Assembly (NCBI GenBank): GCA_031459715.1
Contig: JAVKIA010000001.1
Coordinates: 1 to 64,000 of the forward strand
DNA: 64,000 bases
DNA from: Armatimonadota bacterium
Lineage (GTDB): Bacteria > Sysuimicrobiota > Sysuimicrobiia > Sysuimicrobiales > Humicultoraceae
Direction: 5' to 3'
Positions 1 through 9,275 of this stretch are shown piece after piece. The position numbers were made by a program, and so were the translations under genes. Every line of letters begins with the position of its first letter. Position 1 is the first letter of the stretch. Below the pieces are notes generated by a model, which did not search any database, was not told where the DNA came from, and was given only the letters and a program-made list of their open reading frames with translations.

Positions 1-429
1 GGCAGGGAGCAGCCAAGGACGTGCGCGGGGTCGGAGTTTCGGCCGCGACAGGTTGATCTGCTCCATGCTTCACTGATGAAGTGGACATCGACGTAGGGTG
101 GCGGGTAGCAGACGGTGAGCCACTTACGCCGCGCCTGATTCTTCGGCTGGAGCGGTCATGACAAATGCGGTGGTGGGTCAGTTTGACCCACTGCCCGGAG
201 GCGCCCATGCGGGTTTCTCGGTTGGTCGCGGGCACACGTTCGGGGGGCAGGGCATCAACCGCCCTCCCCGTCCGGATGAAGTCAGCCACAATATAAGACG
301 CCCTCCCGGCACCACCCGTTTCGAATCCTACGGTCGGTTCCGCTTTCCTCTGAAGTTCTGCCACAAGACTCGCCGTGGTCCGGTCGAGGGGTCAGTGTCG
401 ACGGACGAATCGAGCGATTGCGCCAGCCA
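1..429. other. No gene recognised at left edge
   Basis: Open frames here have no recognisable domain, no good ribosome binding site and unnatural composition, so none is called. The stretch lies downstream of the minus-strand gene ending at 430 and contains one short perfect inverted repeat at 173-191, listed separately. It may hold the end of a transcript or the edge of an unseen neighbour. Confidence 0.5.
173..191. repeat. Perfect 8-bp inverted repeat, 3-nt loop
   Basis: GTGGGTCA, then GTT, then TGACCCAC. It could be a small hairpin or a dyad operator. No T-run follows on either strand, so it is not a classical intrinsic terminator. Confidence 0.4.
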
Positions 430-1345
430 TCAACGGGCAAGCTTGAATCTTCCGGAGAAGATCGCCATGAGCTCAGCCTCAAGGCTGGCGAGCCAGAAGG
501 ACTGCAGTCCGCTAATCTTGTCGCTCACGGGGCCCTCACGTTCGATCTTTCCGTCCTCAAAATACACAACCGGCTGGACGGGGTCGTTGCCGGTCTTCCT
601 GGCCAGGGCAATCAGTTCGCGGGTGCGCTTCTCGGCGAAGTCGAGCATGCGAATCAAGGCCCGTTCGCGGGCGACTCCTACGAGAGCCCCGCTGCGGTCA
701 AGTTGAGCGCCGAGAGAGTAGTACTTGGCGACGACCCCGGCGGAGGCCTGGTAGGAAGCCAGGGCGGCGCCGAGGGTGGCATAGGACGCGGACTCGCCGC
801 CGCCCACGCGATCCTTCAGAAATGGCAACACGCTCAGCGTGGCCAGGGCAAAGGTGTAGTCAAAGTCCTGGGTTCGAAACGCCTGCTTGACGGCATCTGG
901 GTGCACGCCACGCCCCCTGGCGATCTCGTCGATGACGACGGCGTCGAAGTAAGTAAGGTTGGCCTCGGCAGCCCTCCGGAGCGTCTCGGCGAACCGCTCC
1001 AGACGCTGCAGACCCGGGGCTGGGCTGGTACCAGCGCGTAGTCCCGCGTCGAGCGAATCGTTGGCTGCCTGGGCCACGTGGTTGGCCAGCGCGTGATAGA
1101 GCGCGGCGATGAAGACAGACTGCCGCTGCTCCTCCTCGTTGGTAGGCTTGCGGCTGAGGACTTCATCCGCCATCCTCACCAGACCAAGGGCGACGGCCAG
1201 GGCGGCATAGGCATCGGCGAGGACGACCGCCGCTGGGGCCGTCGATCTGGCCGGCGACGTCTACGGTGAACTTGTAGTTGTTGATGTCTGCACCCAGCAG
1301 CAGGCTGGTCATGACCACAGCCATCCATCCGGCGGCGCGCCACAT
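430..1345 (-). pseudogene. Unknown exported or membrane-anchored protein, +1 frameshift
   Basis: Two adjacent minus-strand frames read as one protein. The first, from an ATG near 1345 or 1324, encodes a hydrophobic start (MAVVMTSLLLGADINNYKF) and runs to about 1237. The second continues from about 1235 with AAVVLADAYAALAVALGLV and on through a helical body to the stop at 430. The switch falls at GGCCCCAG near 1233-1238; removing one C restores a continuous protein of about 300 residues. The N-terminus looks like a signal anchor and the body is alpha-helical. No family is recognised. It is the last gene of the minus-strand operon starting at 3772. Either the assembly has one extra base or the gene is newly broken. 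Confidence 0.5.
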
Positions 1346-1482
1346 GGGGCCGGACCCGCCCAACTCCGACTCGAAGAATCCAACCCCAGCTCGTTGTCGC
1401 TGTTCGGTTCGACGCGCATGCGCACGCGGCTCGTGCCTCCGAATGGGCCCTCGGGGCCGGTAGCATACCAGAGCGCATGGAC

Positions 1483-1620
1483 CTAGGCCTGGCGGGGTTC
1501 CCTGACCGAGATGGACACGGTCCCGACCGAACCACCACGAGCGCATCCCGTGCTGATCAAGACCAGGATGAGGAGAATGGCGGTCACGCTCTTCCCCAGC
1601 AACTCCAGACGGGTCACCAT
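1483..1620 (-). CDS. Small lipoprotein, 45 residues
   Basis: The ATG at 1620 follows a strong GAGGAGGAG ribosome binding site. The protein starts MVTRLELLGKS, has a hydrophobic core (VTAILLILVL) and then LISTGC, a good lipobox with the cysteine as the lipid attachment site. Only about 20 mainly polar residues remain after cleavage. It is therefore a short surface lipopeptide or an entericidin-like small lipoprotein. It sits within the operon of small exported proteins, 60 bp after the TTHB210-like gene at 1680-2135. No specific function can be assigned. Confidence 0.6.
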   Translation of the reverse strand: MVTRLELLGKSVTAILLILVLISTGCARGGSVGTVSISVREPRQA

Positions 1621-1679
1621 GGGTCTCCTCCTCGCCTGCCGGGCTCGACCGGACTGATACGCGCTGCCCGCCAATCCCT

Positions 1680-2135
1680 TCAGGGACAGTACTTCAGGTG
1701 TTCCTGGTGCGGGACGAAGAAGAGGTGCACGTCGTAGTGGTCGAACTCAAATCCCGCATGCCCCTTCGGGTAGAACTGGATATCCACGTGCTGGACCTTG
1801 AAGCCTTCCGGCACGCGCAGGTCCATCCAGCCGTCACCGACCCCCGGAGCATCCCAGCCCTGCTGGACCGGGGTCATGAGTGGGCTATCATAACTGATCT
1901 TGTACTCCACGAAGACAATCCGGCCCTGATGCGTCCCCAGCAGAGGGCCGAGGGGGCGATTCCCCTGCTTCGGATCTGCCCAGTGAACGCCCTCGCCGCG
2001 GATGCAGGAGGTGACCGGCTGCCAGCCCGGCGGCATGCCTTTTGGCGGAGCGGCACCCCCGGTGCGAGGGCCCGCGGCGCCAAGGATGATCAACAAGAGG
2101 GCCTGGACGACCGCCACCGCGGGAGTCCTCCGCAT
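1680..2135 (-). CDS. Exported TTHB210-like protein (copy A)
   Basis: Start chosen at the ATG at 2135, which follows GGGAGGTGGAGGTG; an earlier in-frame start would add 35 unlikely residues. The 151-residue product begins with a signal peptide (positively charged start, then VVQALLLIILGAAG). The mature part has PKGMPPGWQPV near the start and ends HYDVHLFFVPHQEHLKYCP. The closing H.D.H.FFVP motif with a C-terminal Cys resembles the TTHB210/DUF5602 class of secreted Thermus-type proteins. Copy B at 3359-3772 has the same plan (PKGVPKGFVP, HYDLHVYFVP, KYCPH), so these are paralogues in one operon. The His/Asp cluster could bind metal; this is inference. Confidence 0.65.
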   Translation of the reverse strand: MRRTPAVAVVQALLLIILGAAGPRTGGAAPPKGMPPGWQPVTSCIRGEGVHWADPKQGNRPLGPLLGTHQGRIVFVEYKISYDSPLMTPVQQGWDAPGVGDGWMDLRVPEGFKVQHVDIQFYPKGHAGFEFDHYDVHLFFVPHQEHLKYCP

Positions 2136-2172
2136 CACCTCCACCTCCCTACGCCACTTCCCCCGCCGTGAT

Positions 2173-3043
2173 TCAGGATAGTTCGAGCAGCGTCCCCTGC
2201 TGCGGTGCAGGATCGTTCGTCCCAATGAGCGTCGTGCCATCCTGCCACCAGTACTTGTAGGTGAAGGGCACCAGGAAGCGCTCGCCGGTGGTAGGGTTCC
2301 TGGCCTCGGTCAGCCCGCCTAAGGTATCGATCCAGCGTTTGGCATCGCGCAGGTCGCCAATCTCCCTGACGTTGCGCGAGGTGAGGGCGATGCCGACCAG
2401 GCCGTTGAGCTTCTCGTAGCACTCCGCGGGAGGAAGGTCGACCTGGAGCTGCAGCTCGTTAAACGCCACGATAGTCGGCACCCCCCAGCATCGGATCGTA
2501 GAAGGAACTGGTCTCGGTACTGAGGATCCCCTCCACGGCCCTCCCCCGGTACCGCGCCTGGTAGAAGAGGGTAACCGTCGCTGCCTGGTAGCCGGGGATT
2601 GCCGCGCGGGGCACGTCCATCCGCCCGCGGACCCGGAACCCCTGGAACCGCTGAATGTACCAGGAGATGGCGCTCTCCGCTGAGACGACCCCGTTCTGCA
2701 TGCGGGGGATGAGCCTGTAGCCGTGGGTGATCCCCTGGCGGTCCGGCGTGACGATCAGCTCCGCAGACCCGAACCGGGGATCCCACCCGGTCCAGTTCGG
2801 AGGGCTGGTGGTGACACGCCAGGTGGCAGGATAGTTGAATCCCCATGACCAAGCCCCGCCATCGGCCCTCCTCCCCGCGATGAAGAAGTGCTCCGTGAGC
2901 GGCACGAACCTGAACCGGAACACCCGTTGTTGTCCGGTGGGGCAGATCAGGGCCGCGCCGGGCGCGGCTTCGGCCCCGCCCGGCCGCATGACCGTGCTGA
3001 CCTGCAGGAGCACGATGACGATCACGACCAGCGACACCCTCAT
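2173..3043 (-). pseudogene. Unknown secreted protein split by a G6 run
   Basis: The upstream frame starts at 3043 with a signal peptide (MRVSLVVIVIVLLQVSTVM) and runs to SSFYDPMLGG, where it enters a short nonsense tail ending at 2459. The downstream frame ends at 2173 and carries VPTIVAFNELQLQVDLPPAE onward. The two meet at six consecutive G (minus strand, about 2479-2484). With five G the protein reads on as DPMLGVPTIVAF, giving about 290 residues. The body is rich in aromatic and beta-type residues. No family is recognised. It lies between the two TTHB210-like genes, so a role with them is likely. A sequencing error and real slippage are both possible. Confidence 0.55.
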
Positions 3044-3083
3044 CCGTTACACCCCTTCCCTCCGCCCGGTGCGCCCTCAGGAC

Positions 3084-3362
3084 TCAAGGCGATCCCTCCT
3101 GTTTCAGGGGGGCACAGCGAGGGTAAAAGTGGTAGAGGGTCTCCAGAGAATCGAACGTCTCCTGCAGGACCTCAAACCTGGGAGGGGGGTAGATCCCTTC
3201 CAGCTCGGCGATCCGCCTGATAACGCTGGGGACCAGGGTCCCCGGCGGAATCTCCCCGGAGGCCAGGTACTCGTGGTGGACGATCTCGCCCGTCGCGAGA
3301 TCACGGACGATGAAGGCCACGACCTCCTCGATGGCGGGCGCCTCCTCCGAAGCCGGGATCAA
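3084..3362 (-). CDS. Unknown 92-residue protein, coupled to copy B
   Basis: The TTG start at 3362 overlaps the TGA of the preceding gene (TTGA), so translation is probably coupled. The protein is acidic and soluble, with no signal peptide. It has VVAFIVRDLATGEIVHHEYL, then a proline-rich stretch and FEVLQETFDSLETLYHFYPR. No family is recognised. It may be a cytoplasmic partner or regulator of the exported proteins in the operon. Confidence 0.55.
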   Translation of the reverse strand: MIPASEEAPAIEEVVAFIVRDLATGEIVHHEYLASGEIPPGTLVPSVIRRIAELEGIYPPPRFEVLQETFDSLETLYHFYPRCAPLKQEGSP

Positions 3363-3772
3363 TGCGGGCAGTACTTCAGGTGCGTGCCGTGCGGTACAAA
3401 GTAGACATGCAGGTCGTAGTGAGGGATTTCGTACCCCTCATGCCCTTTGGGCAGGAACTCCAGGTCCAGATGGTCCACCTTCACGCCCGGCGGTACCTTC
3501 AAACCGGTCCAGGACTTCCCCGCTCGGAAGGCCTCCTGAGCGATCATGTACTCGACGAATACCAGCCGCCCACGAAAGACGCCGTAAATGGGGCCGAAGG
3601 GAAACGCCTTGGGGCTGATCCAGTGCTGGCCCATGCCGGGCACGCACCCCCCTGCCGGCACAAAGCCCTTGGGCACACCCTTAGGCACGGGCACCTCCCG
3701 TGCCGCATCCGCGGCCGCCGTCAGCAGCAATATTCCCCCTACCGCCACAGCCAACAGCCCCCGCAGTGTCAC
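3359..3772 (-). CDS. Exported TTHB210-like protein (copy B)
   Basis: Start set at the GTG at 3772 (VTLRGLLAVAVGG), which follows GGGAGGG; the frame extends upstream but without signal-peptide character. The 137-residue product has a signal peptide (LLAVAVGGILLLTAAADA) and a mature domain opening with PKGVPKGFVPAGGCVPG. It closes with HYDLHVYFVPHGTHLKYCPH. It is clearly a paralogue of the protein at 1680-2135; both share conserved Cys, the W/H pair near residue 60 and the closing H.D.H motif. This is the first gene of the minus-strand operon 3772-430. TTHB210-like assignment is from motif memory. Confidence 0.65.
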   Translation of the reverse strand: MTLRGLLAVAVGGILLLTAAADAAREVPVPKGVPKGFVPAGGCVPGMGQHWISPKAFPFGPIYGVFRGRLVFVEYMIAQEAFRAGKSWTGLKVPPGVKVDHLDLEFLPKGHEGYEIPHYDLHVYFVPHGTHLKYCPH

Positions 3773-3973
3773 CGACCCTCCCTCCCTTGCGCGCGCCTCG
3801 CGCTCAGGTGATCTGCCCGCGGGGACCGGCGCCGCTCTCCCCGAAGGTAAGATCAGCATAGCGGGGACCTCTCAAATGGTTCTCAAACAACCTCAGCATG
3901 GTCGGCCGGCGCCATGGAGGGAGTGGCGCCCACCGGGGCGAACACAGGGCCCTATCGGAGGCTGTAGATAGCC

Positions 3974-6900
3974 ATGGCCACGCTGCCCCCGTTGGTCAGG
4001 ACGAAACTCGCGCCTCCGCTGGTGGGCAGAGCCGTCCTGCACCGGAGCCGGCTCCTCGACGAGCTGCGCCTCCACCTGGAGAAGCGACTCATCCTGGTCT
4101 GCGCCGGTGCAGGCTACGGAAAAACGCTGCTGCTGGCCACGCTGCTCCGCGAGGCGTCCGTGCCTTTCCTCTGGTACCGGCTGGAGGAGGGAGACCGCGA
4201 TCCGGCAGTGTTCCTGGCCTACCTCCTGGAGGGGCTATCGGCGCAAGTCCCGGGCTTCGCCGCGGAGGTGCGCGGGAAGGTTGAGGAGATCAGACGGTTT
4301 GCCCTGGGCCCAGAGGCGCTGCTGGCCGTCCTCGTGAACGGCCTCATCCAGACGGTCCAGGGTCCGCTGCTTATCGCCCTAGATGATTTCCACCACGTGG
4401 ACGCGGGCGAAGTGCCTGCTGCCGTTGACTACCTGCTCGACCATCTGCCGCCGGCGATTCACCTGATCATCGCGTCGCGGACGAAGCCGCGCCTGGCTCT
4501 GGCCCGCCTCCGGGCTCGGGGAGAACTGGCTGAGATCGGGACCACCGAGCTCCGGTTCACGGTTGAGGAGATCGAGGAGCTGTTTCAGCGGGTCTTCCGG
4601 CGGCCGCTCGACGCCGCCAGCCTGCACACCCTGGCAGCCCAAACGGAAGGCTGGGCCGTCGGGCTGGTACTGGTCTATCATGCCATGCGGAAGAAGCCGC
4701 CGGCGCAGGCCAGGGAGGTTATCGCCCACCTGAAAGGCTCGCGGATCCACCTCGATGAGTATCTGGAGGACGAAGTCCTTCGGCACCAACCGGCGGAAGT
4801 CCAGCGCTTCCTGCTGCAAACCGCGGTCTTTTCCCGACTCAGCCCGGCGGCCTGCGACCGGATGCTCGACCGGGACGATTCCGCCCAGTTTCTCCGGTAT
4901 CTCGAACGCAACCACCTGCTGATCGAGCCCCTGGACGACGAGCGGAGCGCGTACCGCTACCACCCGCTCTTTCAGGAGTACCTGCTCCGGCGGACTGAGC
5001 GCGATGAAGGCATTGCTGGGATGCAGATGCTCCGGGCCCGCGCGGCGGCGGCCCTCGAGGAGATAGGCGATTGGGAGGGCGCAATCGACCTCGCCCTCGT
5101 CGCGGGTGCGCACGACATGGCGGCCAGAGTGATCGATGAAGTGGCCGAGGCCTGCCTCGCCGCCGGGCTGTTCAGTACCCTGCGGCGCCGGATTGAGAGT
5201 CTCCCGCCCCACGTCCAGGAGAACCACCCCTGGCTGCTGGTCCACCTGACGCGGGCCCTGGAGGTGCAGGGAGAGTGGGAAGCCGCCGCCGTGGCTGTGG
5301 AACGCGCCCGGGCGCGCTTTCAGCAGCGCGCAGATGCCAGGGGACTCTGGGCGAGTCTGCGGGAGAGCGCCTGGATTTGCTTCCGCCGGGGACGGTACCA
5401 GGAAGGGATCCGCCTGGGGCACGAGGCCCTGGCCCACCTCGACGCCGGGCAGCGGGCCGAACGGGCGCAGACCTACTACCTGCTCGCCGCCTGCCTGGCC
5501 GAGTGTGGCGATCTGGCTGCCGCTCGAACGTATTGGGAGGAGGCGCTGGCGCTCCTGGAACAATACGACGATCGGATTTGGCGAGCCCGTGTGCTGCACG
5601 CCATGGCCCGGAACTACTACTACGTCCGGGGCGACTTGGCAACTTCGCAGCGTATGGAAGAGGAGGCCCTGCGGCTGTGCCGGGAGGTCAACAGTCAGCA
5701 CGGCATATGCCACGCGCTGGTAGGGCTGGGCGGCGTCTACTTCGCCAGGGGGGAGGATCCCCAGGCCCTGGCGCTATTCGAGGAAGCGCTGGAAACCGCC
5801 CGAGCCTTGGGGTACCGCATGATGGAGGGCTATGCCCTGGTCTACCTTGGCGATACCTTCCGGGAGATGCGGGACCTGGCCAGATCCCATCGATACTATG
5901 AGGAGGCTGGGGCCATCGCCCGCCGCTTGCAGGAACCAAGTGTGCTGCACGGCTACCTTAGGGGCCTGGGCCGGCTCGCCTGGATACAGGGTCAGCTGGC
6001 GGAGGCGCTGGAAATGGTCAGCACGGCCCTGGACACCATCAAGCAGATCGGGTACCAGGTCCTCATCGCCGAATCATTGGTGGATCGTGGCCTTCTCTTG
6101 AGTGAGCTGGACCGAACTGAGGAGGGGCTGCGCGCCGTGCGCGAAGGTCTGCAGATGCTCAGGCGATGGGAGGCCAGGTACGAGATGACTCGAGCTCATC
6201 TATACCTGGCCCACCTTCTCCGCAAGAGCGGAGGCGAGGGGGAGACCACCTTCCAGGAGCACCTACGCGCCGCATTGACCCTGGCGGGGGAATATGGGTA
6301 CCACAGCCTGCTGGTTCAGCGGGAGCGGCGCATCACCCTGCCCCTGCTGGTCACCGCACTGAGACTCTCCCTCGAACTGCCATATGTCAAAAGCCTCCTG
6401 AAGCGCATGGGAGCGTCGGCGGCCGCGGCTGTGCTCCCGCTGCTGGATGACCCGCATCCGGCGGTGCGGCAGGCCGCCTGTGAGGTTCTGGAAGAGAGTG
6501 GTGAGCGACGAGTCATTGGATCGCTGAAGCGCCATCTCCAGGATCCCGATACCGTGGTGCGGCTGCGGATCAAGGAAACACTGGAGCGATTGCGCAGGTT
6601 GCCGCCCCCTCCTCTGCGGGTCTACTGCCTGGGGCGGTTCAAAGTAGTCCAGGGTGACCGCCTCATTCCCGGGAGCGTATGGCCGAGCCAGAAGGCGCAG
6701 GAGTTGCTCGCCTATTTAGTCACGCGCCTTCCCCGCAGGGTGCCGCGGGAGGTGATTCAGGAAGCCCTCTGGCCCGCAGCCGACGGGCGCTCCGCTTCCG
6801 GCGTTTTCCATTCCACCCTTTACCTGTTGCGGCGCGCTCTGGAGCCCGAGATGGAGGAGGGGATCGGGTCAGCTTACATTGTCCAGTACCAGAGTCTCTA

Positions 6901-7375
6901 CGGTCTCAGTGAGCGGGTCGATTGCTGGGTGGACGTGGACGCCTTTGTCAGCCGCTGTCATCAAGCCCAGGGCGCGGACGCCAGCGGCGACACTGGGGAA
7001 GCTATCCGCCTGTGGGGAGAGGCAGAGAGCCTGTACGCCGGCGACTTCCTGGAGGAGTTTCCCTATGCGGAGTGGACCATCTCTGAGCGGGAGCGCCTGC
7101 GGGAGGCCTATGTCCAGGCTCTGGAGAAGCTGGCGGAGGGCTGGCTCCGGACTGGGGAGTACCCCCGGAGCATTGAATACGGGCGGAAGGCCATCGCCGC
7201 GGACCCCTGCCGGGAAGGTGCCTACCGCCTGCTCATGCAGGCACTGGCGCTGAGCGGGCAGCGCGCCGAAGCGCTCCGCTGGTTTCGGGAGTGCGCATCA
7301 ACCCTGCAGCGAGAGTTCGGTACAGCGCCATCACCTGAAACGGTCGCTCTCTATCGTAGCCTCCTGACCTCTTAA
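3974..7375 (+). CDS. STAND ATPase-TPR-HEAT-BTAD transcriptional activator (MalT/AfsR-like)
   Basis: This 1,133-residue signal-integrating transcription factor has a P-loop ATPase at the N-terminus, with Walker A CAGAGYGKT near residue 45 and Walker B LLIALDDF near 133. A winged-helix segment and a long TPR array follow (about 380-800). Two HEAT-like repeats sit at about 814-870 (LLDDPHPAVRQAACEVLEES and LQDPDTVVRLRIKETLERL). The C-terminus is an OmpR-type winged helix (about 876-965, VYCLGRFKV) and a BTAD (about 970-1130). MalT itself ends in a LuxR helix-turn-helix; this protein instead carries a SARP-type DNA-binding module there. The stop overlaps the stop of the convergent gene at 7372. 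The ligand is unknown; the convergent membrane protein and the exported-protein operon starting 200 bp upstream are candidate targets. Confidence 0.85.
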   Translation: MATLPPLVRTKLAPPLVGRAVLHRSRLLDELRLHLEKRLILVCAGAGYGKTLLLATLLREASVPFLWYRLEEGDRDPAVFLAYLLEGLSAQVPGFAAEVRGKVEEIRRFALGPEALLAVLVNGLIQTVQGPLLIALDDFHHVDAGEVPAAVDYLLDHLPPAIHLIIASRTKPRLALARLRARGELAEIGTTELRFTVEEIEELFQRVFRRPLDAASLHTLAAQTEGWAVGLVLVYHAMRKKPPAQAREVIAHLKGSRIHLDEYLEDEVLRHQPAEVQRFLLQTAVFSRLSPAACDRMLDRDDSAQFLRYLERNHLLIEPLDDERSAYRYHPLFQEYLLRRTERDEGIAGMQMLRARAAAALEEIGDWEGAIDLALVAGAHDMAARVIDEVAEACLAAGLFSTLRRRIESLPPHVQENHPWLLVHLTRALEVQGEWEAAAVAVERARARFQQRADARGLWASLRESAWICFRRGRYQEGIRLGHEALAHLDAGQRAERAQTYYLLAACLAECGDLAAARTYWEEALALLEQYDDRIWRARVLHAMARNYYYVRGDLATSQRMEEEALRLCREVNSQHGICHALVGLGGVYFARGEDPQALALFEEALETARALGYRMMEGYALVYLGDTFREMRDLARSHRYYEEAGAIARRLQEPSVLHGYLRGLGRLAWIQGQLAEALEMVSTALDTIKQIGYQVLIAESLVDRGLLLSELDRTEEGLRAVREGLQMLRRWEARYEMTRAHLYLAHLLRKSGGEGETTFQEHLRAALTLAGEYGYHSLLVQRERRITLPLLVTALRLSLELPYVKSLLKRMGASAAAAVLPLLDDPHPAVRQAACEVLEESGERRVIGSLKRHLQDPDTVVRLRIKETLERLRRLPPPPLRVYCLGRFKVVQGDRLIPGSVWPSQKAQELLAYLVTRLPRRVPREVIQEALWPAADGRSASGVFHSTLYLLRRALEPEMEEGIGSAYIVQYQSLYGLSERVDCWVDVDAFVSRCHQAQGADASGDTGEAIRLWGEAESLYAGDFLEEFPYAEWTISERERLREAYVQALEKLAEGWLRTGEYPRSIEYGRKAIAADPCREGAYRLLMQALALSGQRAEALRWFRECASTLQREFGTAPSPETVALYRSLLTS

Positions 7376-9255
7376 CTCCCCACCTGCGGGGTGGGCATTC
7401 GCTGCCGGACCTGGACGAAGCCGACCGCGGCCAGCATGTTGAGGGCAGGTGCGACCGCGTAGTAGAGGATCTGGTCAGCGAGACTCCACGTGGCGGCGCC
7501 CGACCACGTGTACACCAGTTGCCCCCATTCCACCAGTCGATAGATTCCTGACAACCCTCCCAGCATCGTCAGGAGCGGTGTCACGGTGTCGACGAGCACG
7601 CGCTGCGACAGGCTCACCGCAAAGCCGAGGGCAATGGCTACGGCCACAGCGGCGGCGGAGAGGCGGGTCTGTACTTCCGGCCACAGGTGCAGAAGCACGA
7701 TAGTGAGCAGGATAGCCCACGCCAGAGACACCAGGTTGGCTACCCCAGCGGCGACGGTAGCGCGGAGGAGAAAGGCAGGGACGGCCGCCGCTGCTGCCAC
7801 CAGGAAGGCGTGCACAAACCGCTGGCGGGCTTGCAGAGGGAACGCCGGCCAGGTCCGCGCCGCGGCCAGCAGTGCCAGAGGGATCCACAGAGAGACCGCC
7901 CCCTTGTACTGCTGCACAATCACAACCTTTTGGATGAACTGAAGGTTGCCGACCAGGCCGAACAGCGATGCGGCGCTGACTAGGAGAACGATCCCCAGAT
8001 ACAGGAGGAGCGGAGATGGCTGACCGAATGCAGCAGCCGCCAGGGGGACGCGCCGGACGCGGCTGGCCACTGCCCAGGTGATCGCGTAGACGAAGCCCGC
8101 CAGGCTAAGCGCGCCTGCCTGGCGGTCCAGCAGGTCGCCGACATGCAGTGTGGCGTACACACGTAGCACCGCAAAGACCGCAACGGAGGCCACGAACCAC
8201 CCGACCAACCATGGCGTCGCCATGCCCTGCACCCGCCAGCGAAGAGCCAGGATGGCGAGAAGAGACAGCGTTAATGCCACCGCCCAGAAACGGGTAGGGA
8301 AGCCTTCCGGTCCTGGAGGGAGAAGGAGCGCCCAGACGACCACCACCGTCCAGGCGGCAGGGAGGATCCAGGCCAGGAGGCTCTCTGGTACAGCCACCTC
8401 GAGCACCCGACGGGCGAACTTCCCCATGAGCAGGGCGCCCTCAACGAACGCGGCACCCAGGATAAACCATACGAGGTCCAGCAGGCCGATGGCCACGTTG
8501 AGGGCGAGGTTGAGTCCTTCCGCCAGTAGCCCAGGCCGGGGGACAGCGGCCGCGACAGCGCCAAAATAGAGCAGCGTGATAGACGAGGCGAGTGTCACAC
8601 GCCTGGACACGGATAGCCACGGCCGGCGGGCAAGCAGCCGGTGCAACCCGAACAGGGCCGCAGCGGCGAAAGGCCAGAGCAAGTACCAGCGCAACGATAG
8701 CGGCAGCGGGGTGATCCGCACGCACAGGCTGGCCAGGGCGGCGAGGAGCACTACCTTGCCCCAGGTCCGTCCCCCCATTGTCACAGCACCGATGACGATC
8801 GGCAGGAGGAGAACGCCTAAGTGCAGGTAGGAACGCCCGAAGACCAGGCCGATCCGGACAACCAGGTAAACATAAAGAAGGCCGACGAACAGCCACACAA
8901 ATCCAGGTCCCAGGGCGGCCCCACTGAGGAGGTAGCCCCAGGCCAGTGAGAAGATCAGGAAGGTGATCATGAGTGCCGCGATCGGGACGGACTGCATCTC
9001 TCCCGCCGCGTCTTCGAAGGTGACGACCGCCAGGCGAGGGGCGAGGCCTGTCAGCAGCGGCGTGGCCACAACCACGAGGCCAGTAGCCGCCAGGACAGTC
9101 CAGGCAAGCCGCGACTCTTGACGGGGAAGATCGGCCAGATAGTCGTAGAGCCTGACGATCCGGTCGGTATAGCGGAAGCGCAGGTACTCGGCGACGACGC
9201 GCAGGACCCGACCGGCTGCCTCCGTCGGCTGTGGTTCAGGCGGGGCAAAGGCCAT
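7372..9255 (-). CDS. Polytopic membrane protein of unknown function
   Basis: The 627-residue product starts at an ATG after GGGAGGCGCC. A cytoplasmic N-terminus of about 50 residues (FRYTDRIVRLYDYLADLPRQ) precedes at least 14 hydrophobic segments spread to the C-terminus, for example LAWTVLAATGLVVVATPLL, ALMITFLIFSLAWGYLL and GFVWLFVGLLYVYLVVRIGL. No transporter signature, catalytic motif or known family is recognised. Its 3' end overlaps the regulator gene at 3974-7375. It is the last gene of the minus-strand series that begins with the ArsR gene at 10844, though a 470-bp gap interrupts the series. Confidence 0.7.
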   Translation of the reverse strand: MAFAPPEPQPTEAAGRVLRVVAEYLRFRYTDRIVRLYDYLADLPRQESRLAWTVLAATGLVVVATPLLTGLAPRLAVVTFEDAAGEMQSVPIAALMITFLIFSLAWGYLLSGAALGPGFVWLFVGLLYVYLVVRIGLVFGRSYLHLGVLLLPIVIGAVTMGGRTWGKVVLLAALASLCVRITPLPLSLRWYLLWPFAAAALFGLHRLLARRPWLSVSRRVTLASSITLLYFGAVAAAVPRPGLLAEGLNLALNVAIGLLDLVWFILGAAFVEGALLMGKFARRVLEVAVPESLLAWILPAAWTVVVVWALLLPPGPEGFPTRFWAVALTLSLLAILALRWRVQGMATPWLVGWFVASVAVFAVLRVYATLHVGDLLDRQAGALSLAGFVYAITWAVASRVRRVPLAAAAFGQPSPLLLYLGIVLLVSAASLFGLVGNLQFIQKVVIVQQYKGAVSLWIPLALLAAARTWPAFPLQARQRFVHAFLVAAAAAVPAFLLRATVAAGVANLVSLAWAILLTIVLLHLWPEVQTRLSAAAVAVAIALGFAVSLSQRVLVDTVTPLLTMLGGLSGIYRLVEWGQLVYTWSGAATWSLADQILYYAVAPALNMLAAVGFVQVRQRMPTPQVGS

Positions 9256-9275
9256 GCGGGCGCCTCCCTAGCCGA

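Noticed and set aside
158-706. Plus-strand frame near the left edge
   Set aside because: Overlaps the better-supported minus-strand gene and has Ser/Arg-rich shadow composition.
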